Notes under the pieces: model-generated
The model's input: the letters and a program-made list of their open reading frames with translations, nothing else
The model's database searches: none
Told to the model about the DNA's origin: nothing
Assembly: GCA_030610885.1 (NCBI GenBank)
Contig: JAUWQW010000020.1
Location: 1-32,320 of the forward strand
Reading direction: 5' to 3'
Source of the DNA: Candidatus Aminicenantota bacterium
GTDB taxonomy: Bacteria; Acidobacteriota; Aminicenantia; UBA2199
DNA length: 32,320 nt
Made by a program: the position numbers and the translations under genes
Part shown: positions 16,044-24,149 of the stretch, one piece after another
How positions within the stretch are numbered: position 1 is the first letter of the stretch
Layout of the letters: the number at the start of each line of letters is the position of its first letter

Positions 16044-16970
16044 ATGGAAATTGGAAAAAAAATTGTACAAATTATTGGCCCAACAGGTGTTGGAAAGAGT
16101 AAAATTGCCATAAAATTAGCTAAAGAGATAAAAGGAGAAATTATTTCTGCTGATTCAATTCAGGTCTATAAAAATTTTGATATAGGTACAGATAAGATTA
16201 GCAATAATAGCATGAAAGGTATTCCTCACTTTTTAATTGATATAATAACTGATTGTTCTCAATTTAATGCATCAAATTTTTTAAATATGTCTTATGAAAT
16301 TTCAGAAGATATTATAAGAAGAGGAAATGTGCCCATTGTTTGTGGAGGGACTGCACTTTATTTAAAAACAATGATAAATGGTATTTTCCCGGAAAAAAAA
16401 GGGAAAAAGGTTTCAAGAGAACATTTGAATGAGATTGTTAATACAAAAGGTCTTAAATATTTATGGGGTGAATTGAGTAATGTTGATCCATGTTATGCAA
16501 AAAAAATAGGTGAAAACGATAGAATAAGAATTGTAAGAGCAATGGAAATATATTACAATAATGGAATTCCTCCATCAAAGATATTTAAACAAACACAAAC
16601 CCCATATAAGAATTATAGTTTTATAAGAGTTGGATTAACAATACAAAGAAACGAGCTTTATAAAAATATTGAGCATAGAGTCGAAAGAATGGTTGAAAAT
16701 GGATTTGTTAATGAGGTAAAATACTTAAAATCTAAATATCCTTTAAATTGTCCCCCTTTCAAATCCATTGGATATAAAGAGATATTAATGTTTTTGAATA
16801 ATGAAATTGATTTTGAAACTGCTAAAAAACTAATAAAACAACATTCAAAGAATTTTGCAAAAAGGCAATTATCATGGTTTAGACAGGAAAAGGATATAAA
16901 TTGGTTTATCCCAGAAAATTTTCCTGATATTGAGGAGTTTGTTAAGAAGAGCTTATGGAAAGATCAATAA
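16044..16970 (+). CDS. miaA: tRNA dimethylallyltransferase
   Basis: 308 residues. It transfers dimethylallyl to A37 of tRNAs that read codons beginning with U. The P-loop is GPTGVGKS (12-19), followed by ISADSIQVYKNFDIGTDK (the DSxQxY substrate motif) and GGTALYLKTMINGIF. RIVRAMEIYYNNG and RQLSWFRQE near the end are also typical. It overlaps hflX by 16 bases. The miaA-hflX pairing is widespread, usually with hfq between, and hfq is absent here. The start has no clear Shine-Dalgarno sequence. Confidence 0.97.
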   Translation: MEIGKKIVQIIGPTGVGKSKIAIKLAKEIKGEIISADSIQVYKNFDIGTDKISNNSMKGIPHFLIDIITDCSQFNASNFLNMSYEISEDIIRRGNVPIVCGGTALYLKTMINGIFPEKKGKKVSREHLNEIVNTKGLKYLWGELSNVDPCYAKKIGENDRIRIVRAMEIYYNNGIPPSKIFKQTQTPYKNYSFIRVGLTIQRNELYKNIEHRVERMVENGFVNEVKYLKSKYPLNCPPFKSIGYKEILMFLNNEIDFETAKKLIKQHSKNFAKRQLSWFRQEKDINWFIPENFPDIEEFVKKSLWKDQ

Positions 16971-18208
16971 TAGTTGGACTATTTAAAACAGAAAAGCATA
17001 AGTATGAGATAGATTGTATTCTTGAGGAATTAAAGTTATTGATAGAAAGTGCAGGTGCAAAAGTTTGTGATTTATTCTATCAGAAAAGAGATTCACCTGA
17101 TAAAAAGTACCTTATTGGTAAAGGAAAAGTAAGTGAAATAAAAAATCTAATAAATGTGAAAGATATTAATTTAATTGTATTCTATAATTATCTCAATAAT
17201 ATACAACAGAGGAACCTTGAGAATTATTTTAAAATTAAAGTCATTGATAGAGCAAGGTTAATACTCGATATTTTTGCAACTCGTGCAAAATCTATTGAAG
17301 GTAAACTTCAAGTTGAACTTGCTCAGCTACTCTATCTTCTTCCTAGATTAACTGGTAAGGGAATTGAACTATCCAGATTAGGAGGTGGAATAGGAACAAG
17401 AGGGCCTGGAGAGACAAAATTAGAAGTAGATAGAAGAAGAATAAAAAAAAGGATTTCAGTTCTTAAAAAGAGGTTAGTAAAGGTTAGAAAGAATAGAGAT
17501 GTTCAAAGAAAGGGAAGAAAATCCTATCCTGTTCCTGTTATCTCTCTCGCTGGATATACATCAGCAGGTAAATCAACTCTTTTTAAACAATTAACATCAG
17601 AAGAGGTAACAATTTCAGAGAAATTGTTTTCTACATTAGATCCTCTGTTGAGGCGTGTATGTTTGGATGAAATTGAAATGGGATATTACTTCTTATTATC
17701 AGATACAGTTGGTTTTATAAGAAATATGCCCAAGGAACTCTTACAATCATTTAAGACTACTCTCGAGGAAATGGTACAATCAGATTTAATTTTGCATATA
17801 GTGGATATTTCAAATTCTGAATATTTAAATCAGAAAATGGAGGTAGAAAAGATCCTTGAACACCTAAACATACAAAATAGTAAAATAATCACAGTTTATA
17901 ATAAAATAGATTCTATGGAAGATTATTCAAGTTTTTTAAACCAATCAAATGAAAATGAGATATTTATCTCTGCAAAAGAAAATGTAGGAATATTAAATTT
18001 GAAAAAAATAATTTTCAATAAATACTTTAAAGATTATGAAAGATATACAATAGCTATTCCTGAAGATGTTTTTAATATTAATTCAATAGGAAAATGGTTA
18101 ATAATAGTTAATAAATCAAAAAAAGATGATTTAATATATATTGATGTTTTAAGTTCTAAGAAAAAGATGATAAAATTTAGACAGAGATATGGAGGTTATA
18201 TTAAATGA
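16955..18208 (+). CDS. hflX: GTPase HflX
   Basis: 417 residues. It is a ribosome-associated GTPase that splits stalled 70S ribosomes. The N-terminal HflX domain has LIGKGKVSEI. The linker carries the signature GIGTRGPGETKLEVDRRRI (about 145-163). The G domain shows G1 GYTSAGKS (200-207), G2 in FSTLDPLLRR, G3 DTVGF (250-254) and G4 NKID. A short C-terminal extension follows. Start and end overlap miaA and the lipoprotein gene, so three genes form one translational chain. Confidence 0.96.
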   Translation: MERSIIVGLFKTEKHKYEIDCILEELKLLIESAGAKVCDLFYQKRDSPDKKYLIGKGKVSEIKNLINVKDINLIVFYNYLNNIQQRNLENYFKIKVIDRARLILDIFATRAKSIEGKLQVELAQLLYLLPRLTGKGIELSRLGGGIGTRGPGETKLEVDRRRIKKRISVLKKRLVKVRKNRDVQRKGRKSYPVPVISLAGYTSAGKSTLFKQLTSEEVTISEKLFSTLDPLLRRVCLDEIEMGYYFLLSDTVGFIRNMPKELLQSFKTTLEEMVQSDLILHIVDISNSEYLNQKMEVEKILEHLNIQNSKIITVYNKIDSMEDYSSFLNQSNENEIFISAKENVGILNLKKIIFNKYFKDYERYTIAIPEDVFNINSIGKWLIIVNKSKKDDLIYIDVLSSKKKMIKFRQRYGGYIK

Positions 18209-19509
18209 GATTATTGATGGTTTTTACATTGGTTTTAGTTTTAACAGGATGTATGAGGGTGAGTCATGTTAGAACAGAAATTAATATTCCTGAATTAAGT
18301 AGTTCTGAATATCATGACTCTTATTATATAGATGGGTGGAAAAGTTTGAGAATGGGAAACCCTAAACAAGCAATTGAATATTTTGAGAAGAGCAATTTAG
18401 AAGATGATAAATTACATGTTGGTTTTGGATATGCATTTTTAGCTCAAAATAAATTAGGTCTTGCAAAGCGAAATTTTAAATTAGCTCTTGAATTAAACCC
18501 GGATTCTCTTAATGCTGAGTTAGGCCTTGCTTCTATGTATGAATTAATGAAAGATAATGAAAATGCATTTAAAAGATACTCAAGGCTGCTTATAAAATAT
18601 CCTGATAATATATGGGTAAAAGTGAGGTATGAGCATATTAAATCTTATGAAACCGAATATTTTTTAAAAAAAGCCGAAACCTATAAAATTGAAAATAGAG
18701 ATGAAAAATATATCCAGTCATTAGAAAAAGCTTTAAGATATTCTCCTGAAATAATTGATTTGAATGTAAAGATTGCTGATTTTTATTATAAAGCAGGAGA
18801 ATATGAAAAGTCTTCTATATATTATGAAGAAATTCTTGGAAAATTTCCTGATAAAGAGGATATATTATTTAAACTTGCTGAAAATTATGAAAGGATGAAT
18901 GAAATTGATTCTGCTATAATAGTTTATAAAAAATTAGGAGAGCTAAGACCAGTTGACATTAGTATTACAAATAAAATAAATGATTTAAAAGTAAAATTCT
19001 ATGAAGTTAAATTACCCTTAAAATTTAAAAATATCTTTTTTAAGGATGATATAAGCAGAGAGGATCTTGCTGCGTTAATAGGTTATTATTTTGATAAATA
19101 TTTAATAATTAACAAAACTCCACTTATAATAACTGATATAGATGGATCTTATGCAAAAGATTATATAATAAAATTGTGTACTCTGGATATTATGAAACTA
19201 AGGCCTGATCATAGATTTGGAAGATTTGAAAACATTAAAATTACAAGAGATGCTTTTGCGGTTGTGATTAATTCTTTAATCATGTATTTGGAAAATTCCA
19301 GTTGTACTTTGAAATTTACACCTATTGAAAAAATAGTTGAGCCAATAGATATATCCCCTATTCATAAGAATCATCAAATAATAAAGTTTCTTATAAATTC
19401 TCAAATAATGAGACTTGATGCTGAAAATAAATTTAATCCCACGCTTAATATATCTCCAGCTGAGGCTTTTACATCAATTAAAAAGATTTTAAATAGTATT
19501 GAACAGTAA
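18205..19509 (+). CDS. TPR lipoprotein with SLH-like C-terminal repeats
   Basis: 434 residues. The lipobox is LTGC with lipidated Cys16. About four to five TPR units (roughly residues 45-260) follow. A C-terminal region (about 275-434) resembles S-layer homology repeats: DISREDLAALIGYYF, ITDIDGSYAKDYIIKLC and ITRDAFAVVINSL, then a second set ending NISPAEAFTSIKKIL. A lipid-anchored TPR protein with wall- or envelope-binding repeats suggests an envelope scaffold. The ATG overlaps the hflX stop (ATGA) with GGAGG before it. The SLH call rests on pattern spacing by eye and is less certain than the lipoprotein and TPR calls. Confidence 0.75.
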   Translation: MRLLMVFTLVLVLTGCMRVSHVRTEINIPELSSSEYHDSYYIDGWKSLRMGNPKQAIEYFEKSNLEDDKLHVGFGYAFLAQNKLGLAKRNFKLALELNPDSLNAELGLASMYELMKDNENAFKRYSRLLIKYPDNIWVKVRYEHIKSYETEYFLKKAETYKIENRDEKYIQSLEKALRYSPEIIDLNVKIADFYYKAGEYEKSSIYYEEILGKFPDKEDILFKLAENYERMNEIDSAIIVYKKLGELRPVDISITNKINDLKVKFYEVKLPLKFKNIFFKDDISREDLAALIGYYFDKYLIINKTPLIITDIDGSYAKDYIIKLCTLDIMKLRPDHRFGRFENIKITRDAFAVVINSLIMYLENSSCTLKFTPIEKIVEPIDISPIHKNHQIIKFLINSQIMRLDAENKFNPTLNISPAEAFTSIKKILNSIEQ

Positions 19510-19530
19510 TAATTTTATATAAATCTACTA

Positions 19531-20262
19531 TTATTTTTTCATATCCTCCATAGACATTTTATCTTTCTTGGTATAGCCCGGAGGAACTGAATATACTTCA
19601 GGACCAGCTGGCTTATTACTGATTTCAAGTGTAATCATTTTTACTGACATCTTTGCTCCCATCATATTCATTGTCATTTCTGTTGCAATTGTGTATCCCT
19701 TAACTTTTTTCATTTCATTAATAGAAGCTTCATTTAAATTCATTTGAATTTTAGCTACACTTTCCAACATTAAGGCGCCAATTTTTTCCCAGTCAAATGG
19801 AACATCAGTCGAAGCCCATGATATTAAATTCATTGGCATTCCCATCACAGTCATGGTCATATCATATCTGTTACACTTCCATTTTCCAATCATCTTTGTT
19901 TCTCCTGTTGATTTAACAGTCATTGCTAAATTTCCCATCATCTGTTTCATCATTTGAGCTATCTGTTCAGGCATATATTTTGATATATCAAGGGGAAGTG
20001 TCATAAATATATATGTCTTTGTGATATGATTTATCATTATCAATACTTTTTTATTTGTATCAATAATTATTGATTGGTCTTTACTATGCGATGCAAACTT
20101 ATTGTCCCCAATCCACTGTTCACTAATTACATCCTTTGCTGGCTGCTCCTGGTTCATCATTTTAAATGCATCTGTATGAGTTTTTTGCTTAATGTAAACA
20201 TCAGCAGTTAAAAATGAAAATGTAAATACTAACAAAATTAAAATTAAAACTAATTTCTTCAT
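19531..20262 (-). CDS. Methionine-rich exported DUF4412-type protein
   Basis: 243 residues from ATG at 20262, chosen because GGAGG precedes it and a signal peptide (MKKLVLILILLVFTFSFLTA) follows at once. A longer frame upstream lacks these. I count 29 Met residues, clustered in QMMKQMMGN, MTMTVMGMPMN and MTMNMMGAKM. The fold pattern (alternating strands, YEVP-like end PEVYSVPPGYTKKD) fits the DUF4412 family of periplasmic proteins of unknown function. A possible promoter on the minus strand is TTGACT (20331-20326) with TATATT (20310-20305), 15 bases apart. It is convergent with the TPR lipoprotein gene, 21 bases away. The Met clusters could bind copper(I), but I see no supporting copper genes. 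Confidence 0.75.
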   Translation of the reverse strand: MKKLVLILILLVFTFSFLTADVYIKQKTHTDAFKMMNQEQPAKDVISEQWIGDNKFASHSKDQSIIIDTNKKVLIMINHITKTYIFMTLPLDISKYMPEQIAQMMKQMMGNLAMTVKSTGETKMIGKWKCNRYDMTMTVMGMPMNLISWASTDVPFDWEKIGALMLESVAKIQMNLNEASINEMKKVKGYTIATEMTMNMMGAKMSVKMITLEISNKPAGPEVYSVPPGYTKKDKMSMEDMKK

Positions 20263-20381
20263 ATTTCCTCCATTTTGGTCTACGATTTTTTTAATAGAAT
20301 ATAAAATATAGTTTATAGGGAAAAAAGTCAAGAAGAAAATTGCTTTTTAATTTAGAAAATATTTGATATACTATAAAATAT

Positions 20382-20454
20382 GCGTCTGTAGCTCAGTGGA
20401 TAGAGTGTCGGTCTCCGGAACCGAAGGTCAGGCGTTCGAATCGCCTCAGACGCA
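20382..20454 (+). tRNA. tRNA-Arg (anticodon CCG)
   Basis: The acceptor stem is GCGTCTG/CAGACGC. The anticodon stem is TCGGT/ACCGA with loop CTCCGGA, giving CCG. The T arm is AGGCG-TTCGAAT-CGCCT and the discriminator is A. CCA is not encoded. It reads CGG, a very rare codon in this sequence. TATACT at 20367-20372 is a possible -10 box, with no good -35 box at 17 bases. Confidence 0.93.
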
Positions 20455-20471
20455 TACTTTTCAATAATAAA

Positions 20472-20500
20472 TTGATTTTATTAAAGAATTTTAGTATAAT
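20472..20500 (+). promoter_or_regulatory. Promoter of rpmB
   Basis: TTGATT (20472-20477), 17 bases, TATAAT (20495-20500). The leader is about 28 bases and ends in AGGAGGAG, the strongest ribosome-binding site in the window. Confidence 0.65.
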
Positions 20501-20534
20501 CAGGTATTAATTTCATACGTAGGAGGAGTTCAAA

Positions 20535-20726
20535 ATGTCAAAAATATGTGATATATGCGGGAAAAAACCAATGACCGGTAATAATGTCAGCCACTCTCAC
20601 AAAGCAACAAAAAGAAGATGGTTACCCAATTTACAAAAAATAAAAGTAAATGTAGATGGAAAAACAAAAAGAATGAGGGTCTGCACTTCCTGTATTAGAT
20701 CTGGAAAAGTTAAGAAAGCCATATAA
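20535..20726 (+). CDS. rpmB: 50S ribosomal protein L28 (zinc-binding form)
   Basis: 63 residues. It is a component of the large ribosomal subunit. The N-terminus [25 protein letters not shown] is diagnostic. C5/C8 and C50/C53 form two CxxC pairs, so this is the zinc-ribbon (C+) paralogue type. It is a single gene with its own promoter and strong AGGAGG site. The SLOG gene begins 17 bases after the stop and may be read from the same promoter. Confidence 0.97.
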   Translation: MSKICDICGKKPMTGNNVSHSHKATKRRWLPNLQKIKVNVDGKTKRMRVCTSCIRSGKVKKAI

Positions 20727-20743
20727 ATCTTTTTTTAAATCTT

Positions 20744-21214
20744 ATGTTAATTGAAAATTTCAAAAAAAAAAGGGTTGGAATAATTGGGGGTAATTCTCCA
20801 GATTCAATTTCTCTAAAAAATGCTGAAAAAATGGGGCGGCTAATTGCTCAAAATGATTATATACTCGTTAATGGTGGCATGAAAGGTGTCATGGAAGCAT
20901 CAGCAAAGGGTGCTAAATCTAAAAATGGATTAGTTGTTGCGATATTACCTGGGAAATCGATTAATGATGCAAATAAATTTGTTGATATCCCAATACTTAC
21001 TGGACTTGGATATTTGAGAAATTCCCTTGTAGTTCTAAATTCAGATATTCTCGTTGCAATTGATGGTAACTATGGAACATTATCAGAAATAGCATATGCT
21101 CAAATTTACAATAAGATAGTATTTGGATTAAATACATGGAACATCAAAGGGGTTATACATTTATCAACGCCTGAAGAGGTAATAAAAAATATAAATAGCT
21201 ATTTTGAAAAATAA
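20744..21214 (+). CDS. SLOG-superfamily protein (TIGR00725-like)
   Basis: 156 residues. It has a Rossmann-like start VGIIGG, then NGGMKGVMEASAKGA and DGNYGTLSEIAYA. These match the TIGR00725 branch of the LOG/SLOG superfamily, whose relatives include lysine decarboxylase-like nucleotide hydrolases. The full PGGxGTxxE motif of LOG enzymes is here DGNYGTLSE, keeping Gly, Thr and Glu. It is cytoplasmic, likely nucleotide-binding, with no proven reaction. There is no Shine-Dalgarno sequence before the ATG. It overlaps truA by 11 bases. Confidence 0.8.
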   Translation: MLIENFKKKRVGIIGGNSPDSISLKNAEKMGRLIAQNDYILVNGGMKGVMEASAKGAKSKNGLVVAILPGKSINDANKFVDIPILTGLGYLRNSLVVLNSDILVAIDGNYGTLSEIAYAQIYNKIVFGLNTWNIKGVIHLSTPEEVIKNINSYFEK

Positions 21215-21941
21215 TTATAAGATAATTGTTCTATTTGATGGCACAAATTATCAAGGGTGGCAGTATCAAACTCCTGAAATAAAAACAATACAAGGAGAAA
21301 TAGTTAGAGCCCTTACAATAATCGCCAAGAAAAAAATAACAGTTTATGGAAGCAGCAGAACTGATTCTGGCGTTCATTCCACAGGTCTTACAGCAAACTT
21401 CTATTTAAACATAAAAATCGAACCTGAGTCACTATTAAAAGCTCTAAACTCTTTATTACCTCAGGACATCAGGATTATTGAGTGTGAATTAAAAGACAAA
21501 TCTTTCAATTCAAGATCCTATGCTAAAAGTAAAACATATATATATAAAATTTATTTTGGCCAGGTCATATCTCCATTTAAGTGCAGGTATGTTCATCATA
21601 TCCCGTACCCATTAAATTTAAACAATATGAGAAAAGCAGTTAAATACTTTATCGGAGAATATAACTTCAGTTCTTTTACCTCAGACGAACCAAAAAAAAA
21701 AAGAACAAGAGAGATAACAGAATTCAAGATGAAGAAGAGAAAACAGGAAATTACTTTTACCATTAAAGGAAAAAGCTTTTTGCGCTATATGGTCCGTAAT
21801 ATTATTGGAACAATAATCGACGTAGGTAGAGGTAAAATTCTTCCTGAACATATACCATCAATATTTGAGGCAAAAGATAGAAGAAGGATTGGCCAAGCAG
21901 CACCAGCAAAAGGTTTAACACTTCATAAAGTTGAATATTAA
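21204..21941 (+). CDS. truA: tRNA pseudouridine(38-40) synthase
   Basis: 245 residues. It isomerises uridines 38-40 in the anticodon arm of many tRNAs. FDGTNYQGWQYQ opens the domain, and the catalytic Asp is D54 in SSRTDSGVHSTG. FLRYMVRNIIGT, GRG and the APAKGLTL end motif are present. The only reasonable start is TTG at 21204, inside the preceding gene, with no ATG close by in frame. Length and all motifs are normal. Confidence 0.95.
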   Translation: MKNNYKIIVLFDGTNYQGWQYQTPEIKTIQGEIVRALTIIAKKKITVYGSSRTDSGVHSTGLTANFYLNIKIEPESLLKALNSLLPQDIRIIECELKDKSFNSRSYAKSKTYIYKIYFGQVISPFKCRYVHHIPYPLNLNNMRKAVKYFIGEYNFSSFTSDEPKKKRTREITEFKMKKRKQEITFTIKGKSFLRYMVRNIIGTIIDVGRGKILPEHIPSIFEAKDRRRIGQAAPAKGLTLHKVEY

Positions 21942-21979
21942 AATATGTGGACTGATTACTCTACAATTATTTTTAATTC

Positions 21980-22008
21980 TTTACAAAATAAAGCATTTAA
22001 TCTATAAT
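21980..22008 (+). promoter_or_regulatory. Promoter of thpR (leaderless type)
   Basis: TTTACA (21980-21985), 17 bases, TATAAT (22003-22008), then 6 bases to the ATG at 22015. The expected start is on the A of the ATG. No ribosome-binding site is present. The architecture is almost identical to the promoter at 9434-9462. Confidence 0.7.
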
Positions 22009-22014
22009 TCAAAT

Positions 22015-22575
22015 ATGAGAGTTTTTATTGGGATAAAACTCAACAATTCAGTTAAAGAAGAAATAAATAAAGTTTTAAGACCATTTAAAAAAATCTCAAC
22101 TCCATTAAAATGGGTAAAACCAGAAAATACCCATTTAACATTAAAATTTATTGGAGAAATATCAGAGAAAAAATATCTTCAGATAAAAGAGTCTCTTACA
22201 GACAATGATTTTAATATAGAACCATTTAATCTAAAATTTTCTGAGTTGGGAAGATTTGGAAGAGGAAATAATATTAATATTTTCTGGGCTGGTATTGAGA
22301 ACAACAATGAACTTAAAAATCTATTCATAGAAATTGAGGATAGACTTGAAAACATTAATATAAAAAAAGACACAAGAGAATTCAAACCTCATATCACCCT
22401 GGGGAGAAATAAAAAACAATTCAACTTTAAAACTTTTTTTAAGATTTCAGATGAATATAACAATCAATTTATAAGTGAAATAAAAGTAGATGGCTTTCAA
22501 ATATTCAAGAGTGAATTGTCTTATTCAGGACCAATTCATACTATATTAAAGGAGATACAACTTGGGACAACATGA
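22015..22575 (+). CDS. thpR: RNA 2',3'-cyclic phosphodiesterase (2'-5' RNA ligase family)
   Basis: 186 residues from ATG at 22015. The frame is open for 28 codons upstream, but that stretch overlaps truA and contains the promoter, and the family begins with MRVFIGIKL. Two HxT motifs define the 2H phosphoesterase active site: H40-L-T42 and H126-I-T128. The enzyme opens 2',3'-cyclic phosphates on RNA ends, and the natural substrate is unclear. It overlaps plsY by 14 bases, so a leaderless message may lead plsY and gpsA too. Confidence 0.9.
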   Translation: MRVFIGIKLNNSVKEEINKVLRPFKKISTPLKWVKPENTHLTLKFIGEISEKKYLQIKESLTDNDFNIEPFNLKFSELGRFGRGNNINIFWAGIENNNELKNLFIEIEDRLENINIKKDTREFKPHITLGRNKKQFNFKTFFKISDEYNNQFISEIKVDGFQIFKSELSYSGPIHTILKEIQLGTT

Positions 22576-23161
22576 AATTTTATTTATAATTTTTTCTTAT
22601 TTATTAGGCTCAGTTCCTTTTGGGCTTATTCTCTTTTATATTATAGAAAAAAAGGATATAAGAAAGCATGGAAGTGGGAACATAGGTACTGCTAATATCC
22701 TAAGAAATAAGGGGAAAACTGCAGCAATAGCTACATTAATATTTGACTTACTAAAAGGCATTTTACCAATAATTTATGGCTTAAAACATTTTAATTCAAA
22801 TACAATTATTATTTTAGGTGGAGCAGCAGCAATAATAGGACATGTATTCTCTGTCTTTTTAAAATTCAAGGGTGGAAAGGGAGTTGCAACCTTTTGCGGA
22901 GTATTTTTGGCCTTTTGTTTTCCATCAATGATTGTGTTCATCGTTTTTTTCCTTACAACTCTTTTTATCACAAAATATATTTCAGCAGCTTCAATGATTG
23001 GAACTATTTCTCTATTCTTTTTCGTTTTATTTACGCATGTTGAAGAGATTTCAATAATTGTACTTATTCTAGTAATTCTAATTATAACTAAACACCATTC
23101 CAACCTGAATAGAATCTTTAATGGAACAGAAAACAAATTCAAGGTGAAAAATAATGGATAA
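22562..23161 (+). CDS. plsY: Glycerol-3-phosphate acyltransferase PlsY
   Basis: 199 residues with about five membrane segments. It transfers acyl from acyl-phosphate to glycerol-3-phosphate, the first step of phospholipid synthesis. The motifs are HGSGNIGTAN, DLLKGILP and GHVFSVFLKFKGGKGVAT, in the usual order. The start is TTG at 22562, backed by GGAG 9 bases upstream and by the family's N-terminus, and no in-frame ATG is near. It overlaps gpsA by 8 bases, joining acyl transfer to the enzyme that makes its substrate. Confidence 0.95.
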   Translation: MGQHEILFIIFSYLLGSVPFGLILFYIIEKKDIRKHGSGNIGTANILRNKGKTAAIATLIFDLLKGILPIIYGLKHFNSNTIIILGGAAAIIGHVFSVFLKFKGGKGVATFCGVFLAFCFPSMIVFIVFFLTTLFITKYISAASMIGTISLFFFVLFTHVEEISIIVLILVILIITKHHSNLNRIFNGTENKFKVKNNG

Positions 23162-24149
23162 AATTTTAGTTATAGGTGGCGGTTCATGGGGAACTGCTTT
23201 TGCAAATTATTTAGCTTCAAAAAAAAATGAAATTAGAATCTGGATAAGAGAGAATGAAATAATTGAATCAATAAAAAATGTTAGAGAAAACTCTTTGTTT
23301 TTACCTGGAATTAAATTATCCAACAATCTAATCCCTGTTTCAGATCTAATACAGGAGACAAAAAAAGCAGACATTATTATACTTGCTGTTCCTTCTAAAT
23401 ATATACGAAACACATTTGAAAAAATAAAGGGAATAGTTGAAAATAAAATAATCGTAAATCTTTCAAAAGGATTTGAATCAAGTTCATTAAAAACTATATC
23501 TCAGATAGCTGCGGAGGTTATCTGCCCAGATATAATCAATTACTGGATTACAATCTCAGGACCCTCTTTTGCAAGAGAACTTGCACACAAACACCCAACA
23601 GCAGTTGTTGCAGTTTCAAAAAATGAGACAATATTGAAGCAAATTCAAATAGATTTTTCATCAGATATATTAAGAATTTACAGAACTAATGATCTGATAG
23701 GAATTGAAGTCTCCAGCTCTATAAAAAACGTCATTGCTATAGCATCAGGTATTATAAAAGGATGTGGATTAGGTTATAACACAACTGCCACTTTAGTAAC
23801 AAGAGCAAGTGTTGAAATATCAAAGTTTGGAATAAAATTAGGTGCAAAAAAAGAAACTTTCTGGGGGCTTGCAGGTATTGGAGATTTAATGCTTACATGC
23901 TTTGGCCCGCTTTCAAGAAATTTTCAACTTGGCACTCGTATAGCAAAGGGAGAATCACTTAAGCAAATCCAAAAAACAACTATTATGATAGCAGAGGGAG
24001 TTGAAACAACAAAAGCAATAAAAACCCTTTCTGAAAAATTCGATATTGAAATGCCCATTTGTTCTGCAATTAACGATATTTTATTTAACAATAAAAATCC
24101 AAAAAAAGCAATACAAGCATTGATGAAAAGGAGCTTAAAACAAGAGTGA
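23154..24149 (+). CDS. gpsA: Glycerol-3-phosphate dehydrogenase [NAD(P)+]
   Basis: 331 residues. It reduces dihydroxyacetone phosphate to sn-glycerol-3-phosphate for phospholipids. It has the nucleotide loop GGGSWGTA at the start, LSKGFE and SGPSFARE, with the catalytic Lys expected in IKNVIAIASGI. The C-terminal part GLAGIGDLMLTCFGPLSRN is characteristic. The last bases overlap the GTG start of the FHA-cyclase gene. Confidence 0.97.
   Translation: MDKILVIGGGSWGTAFANYLASKKNEIRIWIRENEIIESIKNVRENSLFLPGIKLSNNLIPVSDLIQETKKADIIILAVPSKYIRNTFEKIKGIVENKIIVNLSKGFESSSLKTISQIAAEVICPDIINYWITISGPSFARELAHKHPTAVVAVSKNETILKQIQIDFSSDILRIYRTNDLIGIEVSSSIKNVIAIASGIIKGCGLGYNTTATLVTRASVEISKFGIKLGAKKETFWGLAGIGDLMLTCFGPLSRNFQLGTRIAKGESLKQIQKTTIMIAEGVETTKAIKTLSEKFDIEMPICSAINDILFNNKNPKKAIQALMKRSLKQE

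Noticed and set aside
20263-20331. Longer start for the DUF4412-type protein
   Set aside because: It would bury the signal peptide, and GGAGG directly precedes ATG at 20262.
21931-22014. 28-codon N-terminal extension of thpR
   Set aside because: It overlaps truA and contains the promoter, and family members begin MRVFIGIKL.
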